A DNA stretch of 64,000 nucleotides from Vanilla planifolia (lineage: Eukaryota; Streptophyta; Magnoliopsida; Asparagales; Orchidaceae): contig CM043874.1 of assembly GCA_023846275.1 (NCBI GenBank), positions 27,563,630-27,627,629 on the forward strand, read 5' to 3'. The notes under the pieces were generated by a model, which worked only from the letters and a program-made list of their open reading frames with translations, was not told the origin of the DNA and made no database searches. Shown here piece by piece: positions 27,064 through 39,949 of this stretch (the stretch's first letter is position 1; the number at the start of each line of letters is the position of its first letter). A program made the position numbers and the translations under genes.

Positions 27064-27789
27064 TGTTTAGGATCTCAATTGCGAGTTAATTAAACCAAAG
27101 AACTATAAAAAAGATCAAAGGAGGAGACAAAATAACAAAAAATGTCTTCACAGCACAAAAAAGCCAAATGAGCATGTTGGTTAGGCACCACATACAGAGG
27201 CACAGATGTGCATGTGAGAAGATGCGGTGTGTAAACACCCGTGTGAGCTGGTGCATGTAATCGTGCAGGACGAATGCATATGCACTATGTTGACTAGTTA
27301 CGATGCATGCAGTAAGCAAACCTACCATGTTGTAATGGTCATCATAGGTGCAAAGGGCCTACTTATGCATGGGAATAATACTTGCATGCTTGAACATTAC
27401 TCTAGCATGAGTGAACTTACATAGGAGAAGTTCACTCGAGGTCAGGCTGATATGGCATGGAATTTTTGGGATTTTATATTTTTTTGTTAGAACCACATGT
27501 TTTTTTTATTTTATAATAAACTATTATATCCAAATCTTTATATAAAGAAGGATAGGAATTATGTATAAGATAATTAAAAATTTTAGAATAAAAATCTTCT
27601 AGAATTTCGAACCTCTTAAAGGATAACTTATTTGAAAATTCAGTCTCCTCGTAGATAAAACACTCTTCTTCTTACTTTCTTGCTCTACTCCTTTTCATTT
27701 CTTGTGTTTCGCACCATTATTACTACTTGAGAGATGTCTATTATTAAGGATTCAAGGTGAGAACACCTTTTATATGGTTTATATTATTT
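27064..27789 (+). repeat. 5' LTR of gag-only element
   Basis: Begins TGTTTAGGATCTCAATTGC and ends just before the primer-binding site at 27790. Its start aligns with 29440 onward (GAGTTAATTAAACC versus GAGTTCATTGAACC, then the GAAGACAAAAC-type block). The block CCAAATCTTTATATAAAG at about 27530 aligns with CCAAACCTCTATATAAAA at about 29995 and includes a TATATAAA-type element. The left half is comparatively GC-rich with many GCATG/ATGCA blocks. Small open frames here (27086-27424) are LTR sequence. Confidence 0.65.
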
Positions 27790-27802
27790 TTGGTATCAAA
27801 GT
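27790..27802 (+). other. Primer-binding site of gag-only element
   Basis: TTGGTATCAAAGT matches TTGGTATCAGAGC, the usual initiator tRNA-Met priming site, directly after the 5' LTR. Confidence 0.7.
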
Positions 27803-28001
27803 ACTTTAATTCAACACAGATGGTAGGAGCAAAGAGAATGTAGTTGAAGAGCAAGCCACGAAATACTAATCCCTTTCAATGATGGAGATGGTGCTAAAAG
27901 ACCAATCAATGGAGTTTTGGATTAAGTAGTAACTACAAGATAATTGGAGATAAAGTTGAGGATGATATCAATCTCATATTTTCGATGCATAGGAATTGAC
28001 A

Positions 28002-28710
28002 ATGCCATTTAAAGTTGATGTTATACTTGATTTACAAATTTATAATGGTATGATAGATGTAGATAAATCAGATGCCTAATTAGAATACCTAAAAACATAT
28101 TTTTCTTATAAAGCTATTCATCAACAAATAAAATAACATATGTTCGATTGAAAATGATGAGTTGTACACTAGCTTGATGGAATATTTACTTAAGAATTGG
28201 TATAGTTACAAAAATGACTTAGAGTTAATTTAAGAAATTAATCCAAGAAGAATTTTATCCTAAGAATTATACAAAAGAACGATGAAGAAAGTGGCATAGT
28301 CTATGACTCTGACAAAGACAAAAGACATAAGAATATCCCATATCTATTGATAAATCATAAGTTTTGGAATACCTATTAAAAAGATACATATATTATCAAA
28401 GTATATTACAGATATATATTATCCTATTTTTGCTAAATTATCTCTTTTTCTTATTAAATCATTAAAACAACTCAATAGATTTGCAAAAGCCATTGAGAAG
28501 AAGAATAAAAATAAAAGGATAAAAATAAAAAAACAAAATAATAGGGAGTTTAACTATAAGTCTGATCATTGGTTGAAAAAAAAAGAATATTCTCCAACAA
28601 AGTTTATTACAACCATAACAAATAATATTTCTAGCCATAGAAATCATAAGTATTTTGACCACTATAAGATGGTAGGACACATACAACAAAAAAATTGAAA
28701 ATTATATATG
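28002..28710 (+). pseudogene. Decayed gag-like frame
   Basis: From an ATG at 28002 the frame reads MPFKVDVILDL and, after an in-frame stop, LEYLKTYFSYK, which resembles the start of the plant retrotransposon gag domain (I-P-x-F-x-G ... YF-x-Y-K). At 28651-28704 'HYKMVGHIQQKN' followed by a stop and KL looks like a CCHC knuckle (family CxYCKxxGHxxxxCWKL) that lost its cysteines, with the Trp codon turned to TGA. Several stops lie in between. It is a remnant of an RNA-binding capsid protein. Confidence 0.5.
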
Positions 28711-29439
28711 AAGTTATTTCTAAAAAAGTTTAAGAAAGACAAAATATTTATTGTAAGAGAGACTAAAGGGGTACTTGAAATCCTTCTTCTAGTTCTTGAA
28801 AGTTTATCACATTATAAAAAAAAAGGGCATCTTTATTAAAATAAAACAAAGAGAAGAACTTTATACCATATAAATACAAGTGAAAAAAGAACTTATCAAT
28901 GTAATTATTGACATTAAAAGTGAGAAAAACTAACATTAAAAAGTCATATAAATAGGTTAAACTTAGACTAAATCATATCCAATATGTATTCTTTGGGATA
29001 GATTTATATAAACTCCAAGACAAAAGTTAAAAAACAATGTAAAGTAAAATTTTCCATCATTAATGATTACATTGATAATGTTATCTATGAATGATACATC
29101 TAGATATTTTCTAAATTATATTAGAAAAAATATATTTATAAGATTGAGATATGATCTATTATCAATAAGAACAATAATATGGTTTACAAGGGATAAAAAA
29201 AACTTCCTTTTAACATGAGATAAAGAATGATTGACAAAAGATGTTCTTACTGCTTACTAGTGAAGAGGCTCATAAATACTTTCCAAAAATATATGCTACT
29301 AATATCGAAGTCAAAGAAACTAGTCGATGAAGATGACAAAAGTCTCTACCTCCTAAATAAGACAATTAAACTAGACCTTATAAAGAATTAGTTCAAAAAA
29401 GAAGATTTGATGAAACATGAATAACAAAAAATGGACTTA

Positions 29440-30208
<769 letters not shown>

Positions 30209-30255
30209 TAATATGATTCCTATGAAAAATTCCTATGAAAATGAAAGATATGGAA

Positions 30256-30292
30256 ATTGCATCTTTCTTCAAAAAATGAAGAAAGATGCAAT
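30256..30292 (+). other. Perfect 15-bp hairpin in plastid spacer
   Basis: ATTGCATCTTTCTTC (30256-30270) and GAAGAAAGATGCAAT (30278-30292) are exact inverted repeats around a 7-nt A-rich loop. Such stem-loops are common in plastid spacers, where they stabilise transcript ends, and their loops tend to invert. Confidence 0.85.
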
Positions 30293-30380
30293 AATCCTAA
30301 ACTCTATTGAGTCTCGACAATTCAACAGGAATTTCTTATTCTTATTTCATATAATATACATATAAGAAAATATAAGCAAA

Positions 30381-30460
30381 GCCGCCATGGTGAAATTGGT
30401 AGACACGCTGCTCTTAGGAAGCAGTGCTAGAGCATCTCGGTTCAAGTCCGAGTGGCGGCA
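30381..30460 (+). tRNA. trnL-UAG: tRNA-Leu (UAG), plastid-derived copy
   Basis: This 80-nt sequence has a 7-bp acceptor stem (GCCGCCA with TGGCGGC), discriminator A, an anticodon arm CTGCT-CTTAGGA-AGCAG with anticodon TAG at 30415-30417, a short variable arm and a T arm with GGTTCAAGTCC. It equals a plastid trnL-UAG, a class II tRNA. All stems are intact. In plastids it reads CUN leucine codons. Here it is part of nuclear plastid-derived DNA. Internal A- and B-box-like sequences and a T5 run at 30504-30508 mean RNA polymerase III transcription is possible but unproven. Confidence 0.93.
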
Positions 30461-30494
30461 TAAAAATCAAATAAATCCAATAAAAATAGTACAA

Positions 30495-31758
30495 ATAATG
30501 TCATTTTTAAGTAATCGTGGTGCCATCTAATACAAATGCAAAAGTAGCTTTTCTATTTTAATATATTTTTCTACTTACATTAGTAGTTTCATATTTATCC
30601 ACCTAAACCATAGGGGATGGGCTCCATTCTAATATTTTCTTATCTTTTGATCCTTGCATTACATTAATTGCATTTTTATTAGTAATATGTTATTCTATAA
30701 CTTTTACATTCCATTCATTTCTTAAGACATTTTCTTATTAATTCATTACTATAATACCATCATATTTCATGTTCCTATAAACATACTATACAATTAGCAT
30801 ACAAGTCCATCCTTCAAATAATTAAATCCTTCACTCAAACCTTTCCTTTTTAAGCAAATAATATTATCTGATCCTTATCTCAGACCTTTCCTTTTTAAGA
30901 AAGTTATATTATCGAATGTTGATGTCATAAAATATAATAAGGTTTAGTAGCCATTCTCCAACTATCACACCTTATGATCGCATCATTCAATTTCCTTTAA
31001 ACACTTGCCCTCGAACTAGCATTTTATGAAGAACTATCCTTATATCATCTGATCTTCTAATGAAAGCCTATTTATGGTCTTCTTGAGTATATTGTACCAT
31101 ACAAAGGGTACCTTTATATTTTATGATGGCTATGAACATGCCATTTCTGAACAAGAACTTACCAAACTTCTTACATCTTACAAATAGACTTAAAAGAAAG
31201 GAAACTCATAATTTCGTTATGTTTTTAAGCTTTTTAGCACTAAAAAATCTCATAATTTTAATTGGGTTGGAAAAAAATCTTAGATTGGATGTTGCTGAGG
31301 ATAGAATAATGAATAATAAAAAATAATAGAGATTTTCACCTTAATCCTTCTTTAGCTTTCCCTACATTTCTTTCTAAACCTTCTTGATTCTAAGGATAAA
31401 CTTAGGCTTAATACATGCTTTCCTTTATACTTCCCTCTTTGTTAGCTTTCTTTGATTTTCTAGCTAGCTCTTACTTTAAAAAATGATTTCTATTGTGATC
31501 AAATAAGGTTCTCCATCTGTACTCTTTGTTCCCCTAAACTTCTCTTTCCAATAATTCATGGTGCTACCCAACCACAGCTCCTACTATCTATATTCTCCTA
31601 CTTTTTTATTATTTGAAATTTCCATGGGTGCTTCTCTCTCCCTCAAACTATTATCGTTAGTATTTTCCTTCCTTCTAAAGTTCCCAAGAATCATCTTTTA
31701 TACTTCTTTAAATAGCCATAAAGAAAAAAAAAAGAGATAAATATTGACTAATTACTCT

Positions 31759-31842
<84 letters not shown>

Positions 31843-32045
31843 CTTAATTTCCTTTCTTTAATATGTAGTAAACCTAATTGAGCTCCTAAAATTGTTACCT
31901 AATAAGGGATAATTCTTTTTAATGTGCTCTTCTCAATAATATGTATGCTTCAACATTCTAAGTAATTTTGCAAAATTTCATGTTTTTTAAGGAAATAATA
32001 AAATAAAATTATTATATTTGGGTCTTGAAATTCAATCTTTATTTG
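30495..32045 (-). repeat. G3 left LTR, second part
   Basis: Co-linear with about 37780-39790: shared landmarks include CTTATTAAT...ACCATCATAT (30736 and about 38015), AAACTCATA, GCATGCTTTCC-like (about 31410 and 38581) and AAAATTTCAT..TTTTTTAAG (about 31975 and 39715). It ends against the G3 interior near 32045. About 250-300 bp present in the right LTR are missing here, next to the plastid insert. Confidence 0.75.
31764..31840. repeat. Long (AT)n microsatellite
   Basis: An uninterrupted AT dinucleotide run of about 38 units within the G3 left LTR. The matching position of the right LTR (about 39560-39578) has only short interrupted AT/CATA runs. Confidence 0.95.
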
Positions 32046-32249
32046 GCAATTAACGACAAAATACATGCTCAATTTTGTAATTATAGTAATATAAATGAAC
32101 TAGTTCAAAATATGAGATAAGGACATCACATCCTTTCCTTCTAAGGAAAACTTTATCTTGAAATTTAAGGGAGTTTCAAATATTGGAATCTTACAGTAGA
32201 TTACACTTACTAAAAGGCCTCTTATTTAGTATAATTTGATGTTAGAACT

Positions 32250-33250
32250 TTTAATATTGAAATCACTTTGCCTCTCAAAATTATTTAATATGGTCCAAAA
32301 TTTGGATTGTCTTTTCCACATTGCATTTATGGCCACAACGTATGATCTCCAAAGTATTATTTGATCATGTTTCAATGATCAAACATATGCTTTCTTAAAG
32401 ATAGGAAATGAAACACTTCATGAGATCTAGCTATGTGTAGGGATATTTTCAATCTTTGGCCCACTCAACTTACTCTTTTTAAGATTTGAAATGCACCAAT
32501 ATATTTTGGTCTCAACTTTCTTTCTTAGTTTAATCTAGAAATTCCTTTTAGAAGACTTACATTTACAAAAAATGATCTCCTTAAAATTTCACATTCTTAT
32601 GTTTAACATCAAAATATTTCTTTTTCCTATCTTGGGTAATTCAAATTCTTGTTCATATCAATTTTACTTTTTTAATAACCTTATCAACAAAATAAAACCA
32701 AAATAGTTTCTTTTCTTTTCCTTCAACTCAACACAAATGGGATCTACATTTTATTTCATATAAGGGTTCATAAGGTGTCATGCGAATACATAATTAAATA
32801 CAATTATCATAAGAGATTTAATTAGGGGTAAATGACTTTTTTAAACACTTTAAAAATCTAGGATTCACAAATGTTGCAAATCCACAAAAATATTTATCAT
32901 TCTTTTTGTTTGGTTATTTGTTTAGGGATAAAATGCAGTACTAAAATTTAGCTAAATGCCAAAAATTAAATGTAAATTTTGGATCTTTATATGATATAAA
33001 ATATTTTACAAAATAAGTTATCATGATAGTTAAAAAAATAAGCTGATTTAGTTAATTTATCAATTATCACCTATATATTGTCATGTCTTGTATGAGATAT
33101 AGACAGACCAACTACCAAATCCAAACCAATCCTTTTTTTCTAGTTAGGGATTGGCCAAGGCTATAAAACTGTACTTGACATTTTTTTGCTCTTCTTTTAC
33201 CTTTTCGTAGATTAAGTATTATCTAGTTAACTCTACAACATCCCATTTCA
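32250..33250 (-). pseudogene. G3 integrase remnant
   Basis: At about 32650-32590 the minus strand reads 'TQDRKKKYFDVKHKN', matching AQxRQKxYADxRRR at the beginning of the gypsy integrase C-terminal region. This is followed leftwards by degraded blocks that keep the family spacing. Around 33200-33060 weak PxWKW..MDF-like and IxDRLTK-like remnants can be followed. Stops are frequent. Confidence 0.7.
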
Positions 33251-34374
33251 TTCATGGCCATCAATAATTTTTTTCAATCCATAATAGACCTTTTTTGCTC
33301 TTTGATTAATCGAATATTTAAAATAAAATGAGCTTCATGCAATGATAATTTTTAATTATTAATGATTTTGGATATTCAATCTGTTTTGAAATCAAAGAAT
33401 TTTATTATCATCTAGAGTAAACTTAGAATCCCAACCTTCTTCAACAATTTGAATCAAATTATATATTTTTTCCTGTTTTTAATCTTTTTTATGAGATCCA
33501 ACCAATCAAATAATTTTGATAAATAATATAAAAACATGTTTTAGTGTATTTCTTTTTCTAATTGATATTTGTCAATTTCAAAAGTAATTTGTTGTTCAAC
33601 AATTTGGTCTAAAAGCATATTGATATCTACATCTTGACTTAATGCATTAGCACAAAATTGGCCTAATTAGGATGATATAAGATATCTAGGTTATAGTCAT
33701 TAATATATTTTATCCATCTTCTTTATCTCAAAATTAGTTTTTTCATAGTGAAAATATATTGTAGACTTTGATGATCAACATAAGCTTTATATTTCATACA
33801 ACATAAATAGTGATTTATGAACTAGGAATACCGTTAATTTCTCATTTAGAATTTGAAAAATTTCCACACGAACATGATCTTATTAAAAATTAATTACTTC
33901 TCAAGTTTGTTTCATCAAATGACTCATTATTTCAGAAAATCCTTTTACAATTTTTTTTATAGTATTCATCCAATCACAAAAAACTTTGAATATTTAACAC
34001 ATTGGTGGGTTAAGGCCATTCCATAATACATAAGAAATTTCTAGGATCTATGAAGATAAAATCTTTGTTTAGAATGCCCCAAGAATGAAATTTAAGACAA
34101 CTTAAATTCATGTTTTAAAAAAATTAACAAATAATTAATGTTTTTTTGATATTTGCAATACAATGTGCAAATCATTGACATGTTCTTTTATAGATTTTTA
34201 ATATCTCAAGATATATGGATGAAAATAATAATAAACTAATCCAATTATTTTTTGAACAATCTTCACATTAGATCCATAGAAATAATAAGAAGATTAGTAA
34301 AGCCAAAAAGGTTATACCAAGAATTTTTAATACTCATACCTCTTTTGAAAAGTTGTCTTTGTGGTATCAAATTC

Positions 34375-34580
34375 CTTTAATTTGTGATTCTTTGATCTCA
34401 AATCAATTTTAGGAAAAATAGTGGATCCTTGTAGTTGATTAAATCAATCATCAATTTGGGATCGAGGATACTTGTTCTTCATTATAATTTTGCTCTACTC
34501 TTTATAATCACTACACATTCATAGAATATCATTTTTCTTTTTCAAAAATAAAAGTTGTGTCCCGAGGTGCACTAGAATAT
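34375..34580 (-). pseudogene. G3 reverse transcriptase N-terminal remnant
   Basis: The minus strand reads 'LFLKKKNDIL', stop, 'MCSDYKE', stop, then KNKYPRSQIDD and 'FNQLQGSTIFPKIDLRS'. These correspond in order to VLFVKKKDGSMRMCIDYREL, KNRYPLPRIDDL and FDQLQGATVFSKIDLRSGY, so the first catalytic Asp block is kept. It is clearly Ty3/gypsy and clearly dead because of the stops. Confidence 0.88.
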
Positions 34581-35129
34581 ATAAAACATTTTCCTAATAC
34601 TTCTTGAGTTTCCACCTCCACTTCTTGCAGTTTTCTTTGAGCCACTTTATAAGCCTTTGATATTTTTCGTACCCAAGCAATAAGTTGAATTTCAAATTCT
34701 ATTTGTCAATCTCAATGAAGTCCTAGCAACACCTCAAGGAAATGGTCAATTTACTAACAAACCATAGGTACGTCTTATGGCTTTTGAAGGCATTTTTTAG
34801 CACTTGAACATATAATAAGAATCTCCTCTTACATTAGATAGTGTCTTTTATTCTTTAATAATAGAAATAAAAGGAATCTTCTATCCATCTCTATAATACA
34901 CAATTGTTTTCCCTTCTTTGGTTCTTAATTTTACCATCCCTTTCATGTAACGAATTTTAACTTGATGTTCATAAAGATAATATATGCCTTAAACAATATC
35001 AAACTCTACTTTATAGAGTACTATCTATTCAACAAAGAATTCGTTTACAAGATTTTCATGGCCCCTTCACAAATTTACCAATTTTAATATACCATTATCA
35101 AGTAGTTTAATTAATATAATGTTCATTCA

Positions 35130-35490
35130 ATGAGATAACAAAATAATTTTTCATGTAAATGGAAAGATATAAAATAATGGGATACTCCATAATTAAATAA
35201 TATCAAAACAAGAAGGTATTTAAAAAATATTATACCTACATAATATTTGTAGAGCTCAAACCATTATGTTGAGATATAGTTTGCACTAGGGATTGACCAC
35301 CTCAACTTGAACTTTGTCCTCTATTAGAGCTTCTTGATATAATGATAATGGTCCCTACCCTTTCCTTTACACACTGCTTTGCCATTACCTGAAAAAAATG
35401 TTGATACATAGATGATACCTCAAATCCATGTCTAATTTGAGAACAAACTCTTAACATTTGGCTTAGATTTTTGCAATGAAAACATTTCAA
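35130..35490 (-). pseudogene. G3 protease site and gag zinc-knuckle remnant
   Basis: At 35490-35440 the minus strand reads 'MKCFHCKNLSQMLRVC', a CCHC knuckle in which the histidine is lost. At about 35220-35150 it reads 'LFNYGVSHYFIS', the retropepsin site with the catalytic Asp replaced by Asn (codon at 35192-35194). Distance and order match G1 and G2. Confidence 0.75.
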
Positions 35491-36467
35491 CTCAATTCCT
35501 AGCTTATATCGATAATGTCCATTATGAAATTTCTTATAATTTGAGAAATGAGAGGCCCTTTCATTAGAGGCTACTTTAGATCTACTACTATAAGTATGAA
35601 AGTCATGTCAGCTCCCACACCAAAGTTCATGTTTCCTATCCTATTAAAGTTTCTTTTGAAAAAAGAGGTTTACATTTTACACCTAATTATTATTCTATCT
35701 TTTTCTCTTCAACTTTCAAAGTTCCTATAGCCACTAAATATTGTTCTACTAATTTAGTATTTTGTTATCAACCCCATAAAATAAATAGGTTTCAAAATAA
35801 TAAGATTGGATTTTATTTTAGACTTTAGTCCTCTTTTAAATAAGAAACAATATTGGGCTTTAGAGCCAAATGCATATGGAACATATCTAGATAGCTTGAT
35901 ACATTTTCATTTAGATTCAGTTACTTTTAATCCTTCTAAGTTAGATTTGCTAAATGTTCCATCATATGTTATCGGGATGAGGTGAGAATGTACCACTATT
36001 CAAATTTTTTACAAACTCATTCAAAATGATATTTTTCATAGGTCTCTTTCTAAACTTAATATGGTGGTGTGACTCTTACCACAAAATAAGATCATCATCT
36101 AAAACAAAAGAAGCCAAACAAACCTTTCCATTTTCTAGACAAAGATTGTTATTAAAAATTTTGTTCATCTTATTAAGCAACCGTTCCATAACTAAAGGGT
36201 TGGTTCCTCTCCTGAAATATGGGGGTCATAGACGATGAAAATGAGCAATGATTTTATCCATATCATAACTTTCTTTTTGTTCAACAAAAGATGTTATAGA
36301 TGAAGAGGTAAGCAACAAGAGATTATTTTGATTTTCTACTTGTTTTACTTCTTTGCCTCTTCCATTAGCATAGAACTCAACTTTGTCAAAATTTTCCCCC
36401 ACTATCTTTTCCTAAATTAAAATTTGCATTAATATAAAGGTATCTAAAACATTTACATTTAGCTATG

Positions 36468-39400
36468 CTATATATATATATATATGATGTACATGTTGTA
36501 CATATTGTGTTAGTCTCTTCACTTAATAAACCCCTGTGATTACTACTATTTTCTAAAGATGTCAATTACTTTGATATCTATTTGTCATGCTTTGTATGTG
36601 TTTGTTAAAAATTCTTATAATGAATCAGTGTAATTATGTAGAAGAATATAAGGACATAAATCCTCATGAAGGGACTGATAATACTATTTCTAGTTCTCAT
36701 TTTTTAGTATGTTATTACATAACATTTATAATGTCATCAGTAATAAGTCTAATTCATGCAAAAAGAAAAACCATTAACCCTCTTTTTAATCTTAAACTTA
36801 TACAAGTACACATTACACATGATATTATGTGAGAACCTACTTATCCTTTTTTCCATCCTATTTTATTGCTGGTAGCATACATTATTATGGAAGAAGAAAA
36901 AAGAAGGACCAAAATGCCAAATAGATAAATCTAAATAAATAAATTACATTTAAAAATTTAAAATAGATTAAATAAGATAGCATCATTAAATCAATAATAT
37001 ATAATACTTATGTATATCCAAAAGTCATTGATACATCATTGAATTATGATAAAGATTAGTATTATATTTTCTCATATATAATAATTACTTCGGATAACTA
37101 TGCACGTGTATATATATATATATATATGTTTCATTTTTATTTTTCTCATTTCTTATTTGCTCTATTTTTATCATCTTTTTTTCTTTTCATGTTTGATCTA
37201 TCTCTTTATCAAAGTTTTATTTTCTCTCAATATTATTATCTCAAAGTTTCTATTTTTTTATTTTTTTCTTCTTTTTCTCTCTTTTTTTTACTTTTCATTT
37301 AAAATCTCATCATTAATAGAGCACTACTTATAGGCATATCATATCACATCATACCCTCATATCAAGGTCCTGCACATTATGCTCTACACCAATGCTAACT
37401 TAGGCCTCGACATACTACTGATACAACTTAGTAAGAGGTCTCTAATGTTTACTCGTAGCTTGATATATTTCCAATGCCTCATCATGCCTTACATCCAATG
37501 CTAAGGTCTCAATAGTTTTCCTTTCATCCATTATGAGATAATGCATTTGGAGAAACCATATTTTATTTTCTCATTTCCTACTTTTACCTTATAACATGTA
37601 CAATGAAGAATTACCAAATGACTTTTTATCCTACTTATAGGTTTATTCCAACTCATAAAATTTTTTCCAATGATTTAATTCTATTCTTTCATTCTACATA
37701 ATAAGAAGAATAGCTACACATAAATATGTCCATATTGTATATATAAAAACATATCAATCTCATTATTTGCTTTATGTAATGGAATCATAAAGTTAATGCA
37801 TATTCCAAAGTTATTATTTTATTTTAATAAAATTTTCTACTTTTATTGATAGTTCAAAATTTATCTACCAAAAATTATGGGGATTAATAATGGTCAAATA
37901 TTTCATTTCCTTTTGATCCATAAATCACAAATTAGATAAATGTTGATTAATAACTTGTTACTTTATAAGTCTTTATATTCTTTTCATAGTTTCCAAATGT
38001 TTTTCTTATTAATCCTTTCATTATAACACCATCATATCATTTGTTCCCAAGAATTTACTACACGCTTAACATAAATCATCTAATCTTTCTCATTCCCTTC
38101 CTAAGGAAATCATATTATCTATTGTTGATATTGCATAGTATGATAAGGTTCAATAACCATTATCTAATCATTGCACCTTATCATCATACCATTTGATTTC
38201 TTATCAATACGCACCCTTAAAGTAGTCATACAATTTGAAAAATTATTCTTATACTATGTCATTTTTTTGGAAAATCTTTTTTTGGATTTTCCTAAACTTG
38301 TTATATTATATGATTTCTATGTCATTTTTTAACCAGAACTTGAAACTTCCAAAGAAATGAAACTCATAGTTTTAGCATATTTTTTAAGCCTTTATAGCAT
38401 AATAAATCCTAAAAAAATTTCAACTAGTCTAAAAAATAAATCTTACTTTGCATGCTAGTAGAGAGAACAAAATAAGTAGCCAAAAGATAATAAAGATTTT
38501 CACATTAATCTATATATAGCTTTCTTCAATCTCTTTCTCTCTGATCCTTATTGATTTTAAGAATAAAATTAAGTCTATTGCATGCTTTCCTTATGTGACA
38601 CTCAAAACTAAAGATGGTGAGGAGTGAACATTAGTTAATATCTTAAGAGAAAAATCATCAGATAATAAGTAGTTCTTAGTAAGCTTCTATATATAGGGGT
38701 ATAGAGATGTATTATCTCATATTAGCTACTAAATGAGTGATTCTAATATTTGTATGAGATGTCATATTTTTTAAGATATTGAGATATCTTTTAAGGATAA
38801 AATCTATTTAGATTGGAATAGGATAATTTAAGGGGATAATATCTTATCATAATAAGATCAAGATATCACATTTGGTATCAAGACTAATCCTCTATAGGTC
38901 TGATGTGATGATAAACTAAGCAAAAATTTGTGAGCTTATGACACCTTAAGTTAAAGAGGGTAGAAAGTAAACACTAGGTGATATCTTAAGTGAGAAATCA
39001 TTGGAAAAAGAGTAGCTTCTAGTAGACTTCTAGATGAAGGGGCACATGAATGGATTATTCTATAATAACTATTAAGAGAGAATTTTTTGTGCTTATATGA
39101 GATGTCATATTCTTAAGATATTTAGATAATTTTTTCGGGTAAAACCCACATGAGTTATGATAGGACAAACTAAGAAGATAATATCTCAATATAAGAAGAC
39201 TGAGATGGCACACCCTATTATATTCCTCTCTACAAGCTCTTTTGTATTACTTCCCTCTCTTTTTTGTCTCTTTTAAAAAGAAAATGATCAATGTTACTAT
39301 CAAATAAAGTTCCTAACTTATACTCTTAGCTTCATTGAACTTCTTTTTTCTCTTGTTATTTCTACCCAACTACAACTCTTCTTTTTTAACTTTTTTTACT

Positions 39401-39790
39401 TTGTTCTTTATTTGAATGAAAATTTTTTCAACTATTCCTCTCTCTTGAAACTACTATTACTATTGCCTTTCTTCTAGAATTCCCAATTACCTCCCCTTAA
39501 ACTTCATTCAAGTAACCATAAGAAAATAAAAGGGATAGGTATAGACCAATTATTGATGCATATATACATATATATAATCCAAATTTCTCTTCTCTACTTT
39601 TTAGAAAATTTTGTTTAGTTTTTGAAAATTACAACTTAAGAACCCATAAGTTTCTTTTAATAAACTCATTCTCAATAGCATATTTATTTTGACATACTAA
39701 ACAAGTTTTCAAAATTTCATATTTTTTAAGATGACACCAAAATAATAATATTATATTTCAACTAGAAACCCAATCTTTATTAGAAATGAA
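36468..39790 (-). repeat. G3 right (5') LTR
   Basis: Repeats the left LTR parts 26110-27063 and 30495-32045 in the same order and orientation. Net length without the TRIM is about 2.7 kb. AT microsatellites are at 36467-36486 and 37109-37127. No primer-binding site could be recognised at its left border. The interval 37480-37780 has no counterpart in the left LTR, consistent with a deletion there. Confidence 0.72.
38594..39212 (+). mobile_element. TRIM element (miniature LTR retrotransposon)
   Basis: Two direct repeats of about 275 bp (38594-38870 and 38937-39212) flank a 66-bp interior. The repeats share TTAGTTAATATCTTAAG-like, GAGATGTCATATTCTTAAG-like and GATAATATCT blocks and end in CACA. 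The interior starts TTTGGTATCAAGAC, a tRNA-Met-type primer-binding site. Flanking 5-mers are CCTTA (38589-38593) and CCCTA (39213-39217), a target-site duplication with one mismatch. The left LTR of G3 lacks the insertion at the equivalent place. There is no coding capacity. The layout is that of TRIMs, which depend on other elements for movement. Confidence 0.85.
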
Positions 39791-39949
39791 GGACTAGTTA
39801 CATGTGGTACATCGACTCTCCACATACATTACATAATTCAAGGATGACAAGCTATAACTACATTGAATATATATTTATCAAAACTCATTACCTATTTCAA
39901 CATACACTACTCGTATATGACATCTTTTATTTCCCATTTTGACACATAA

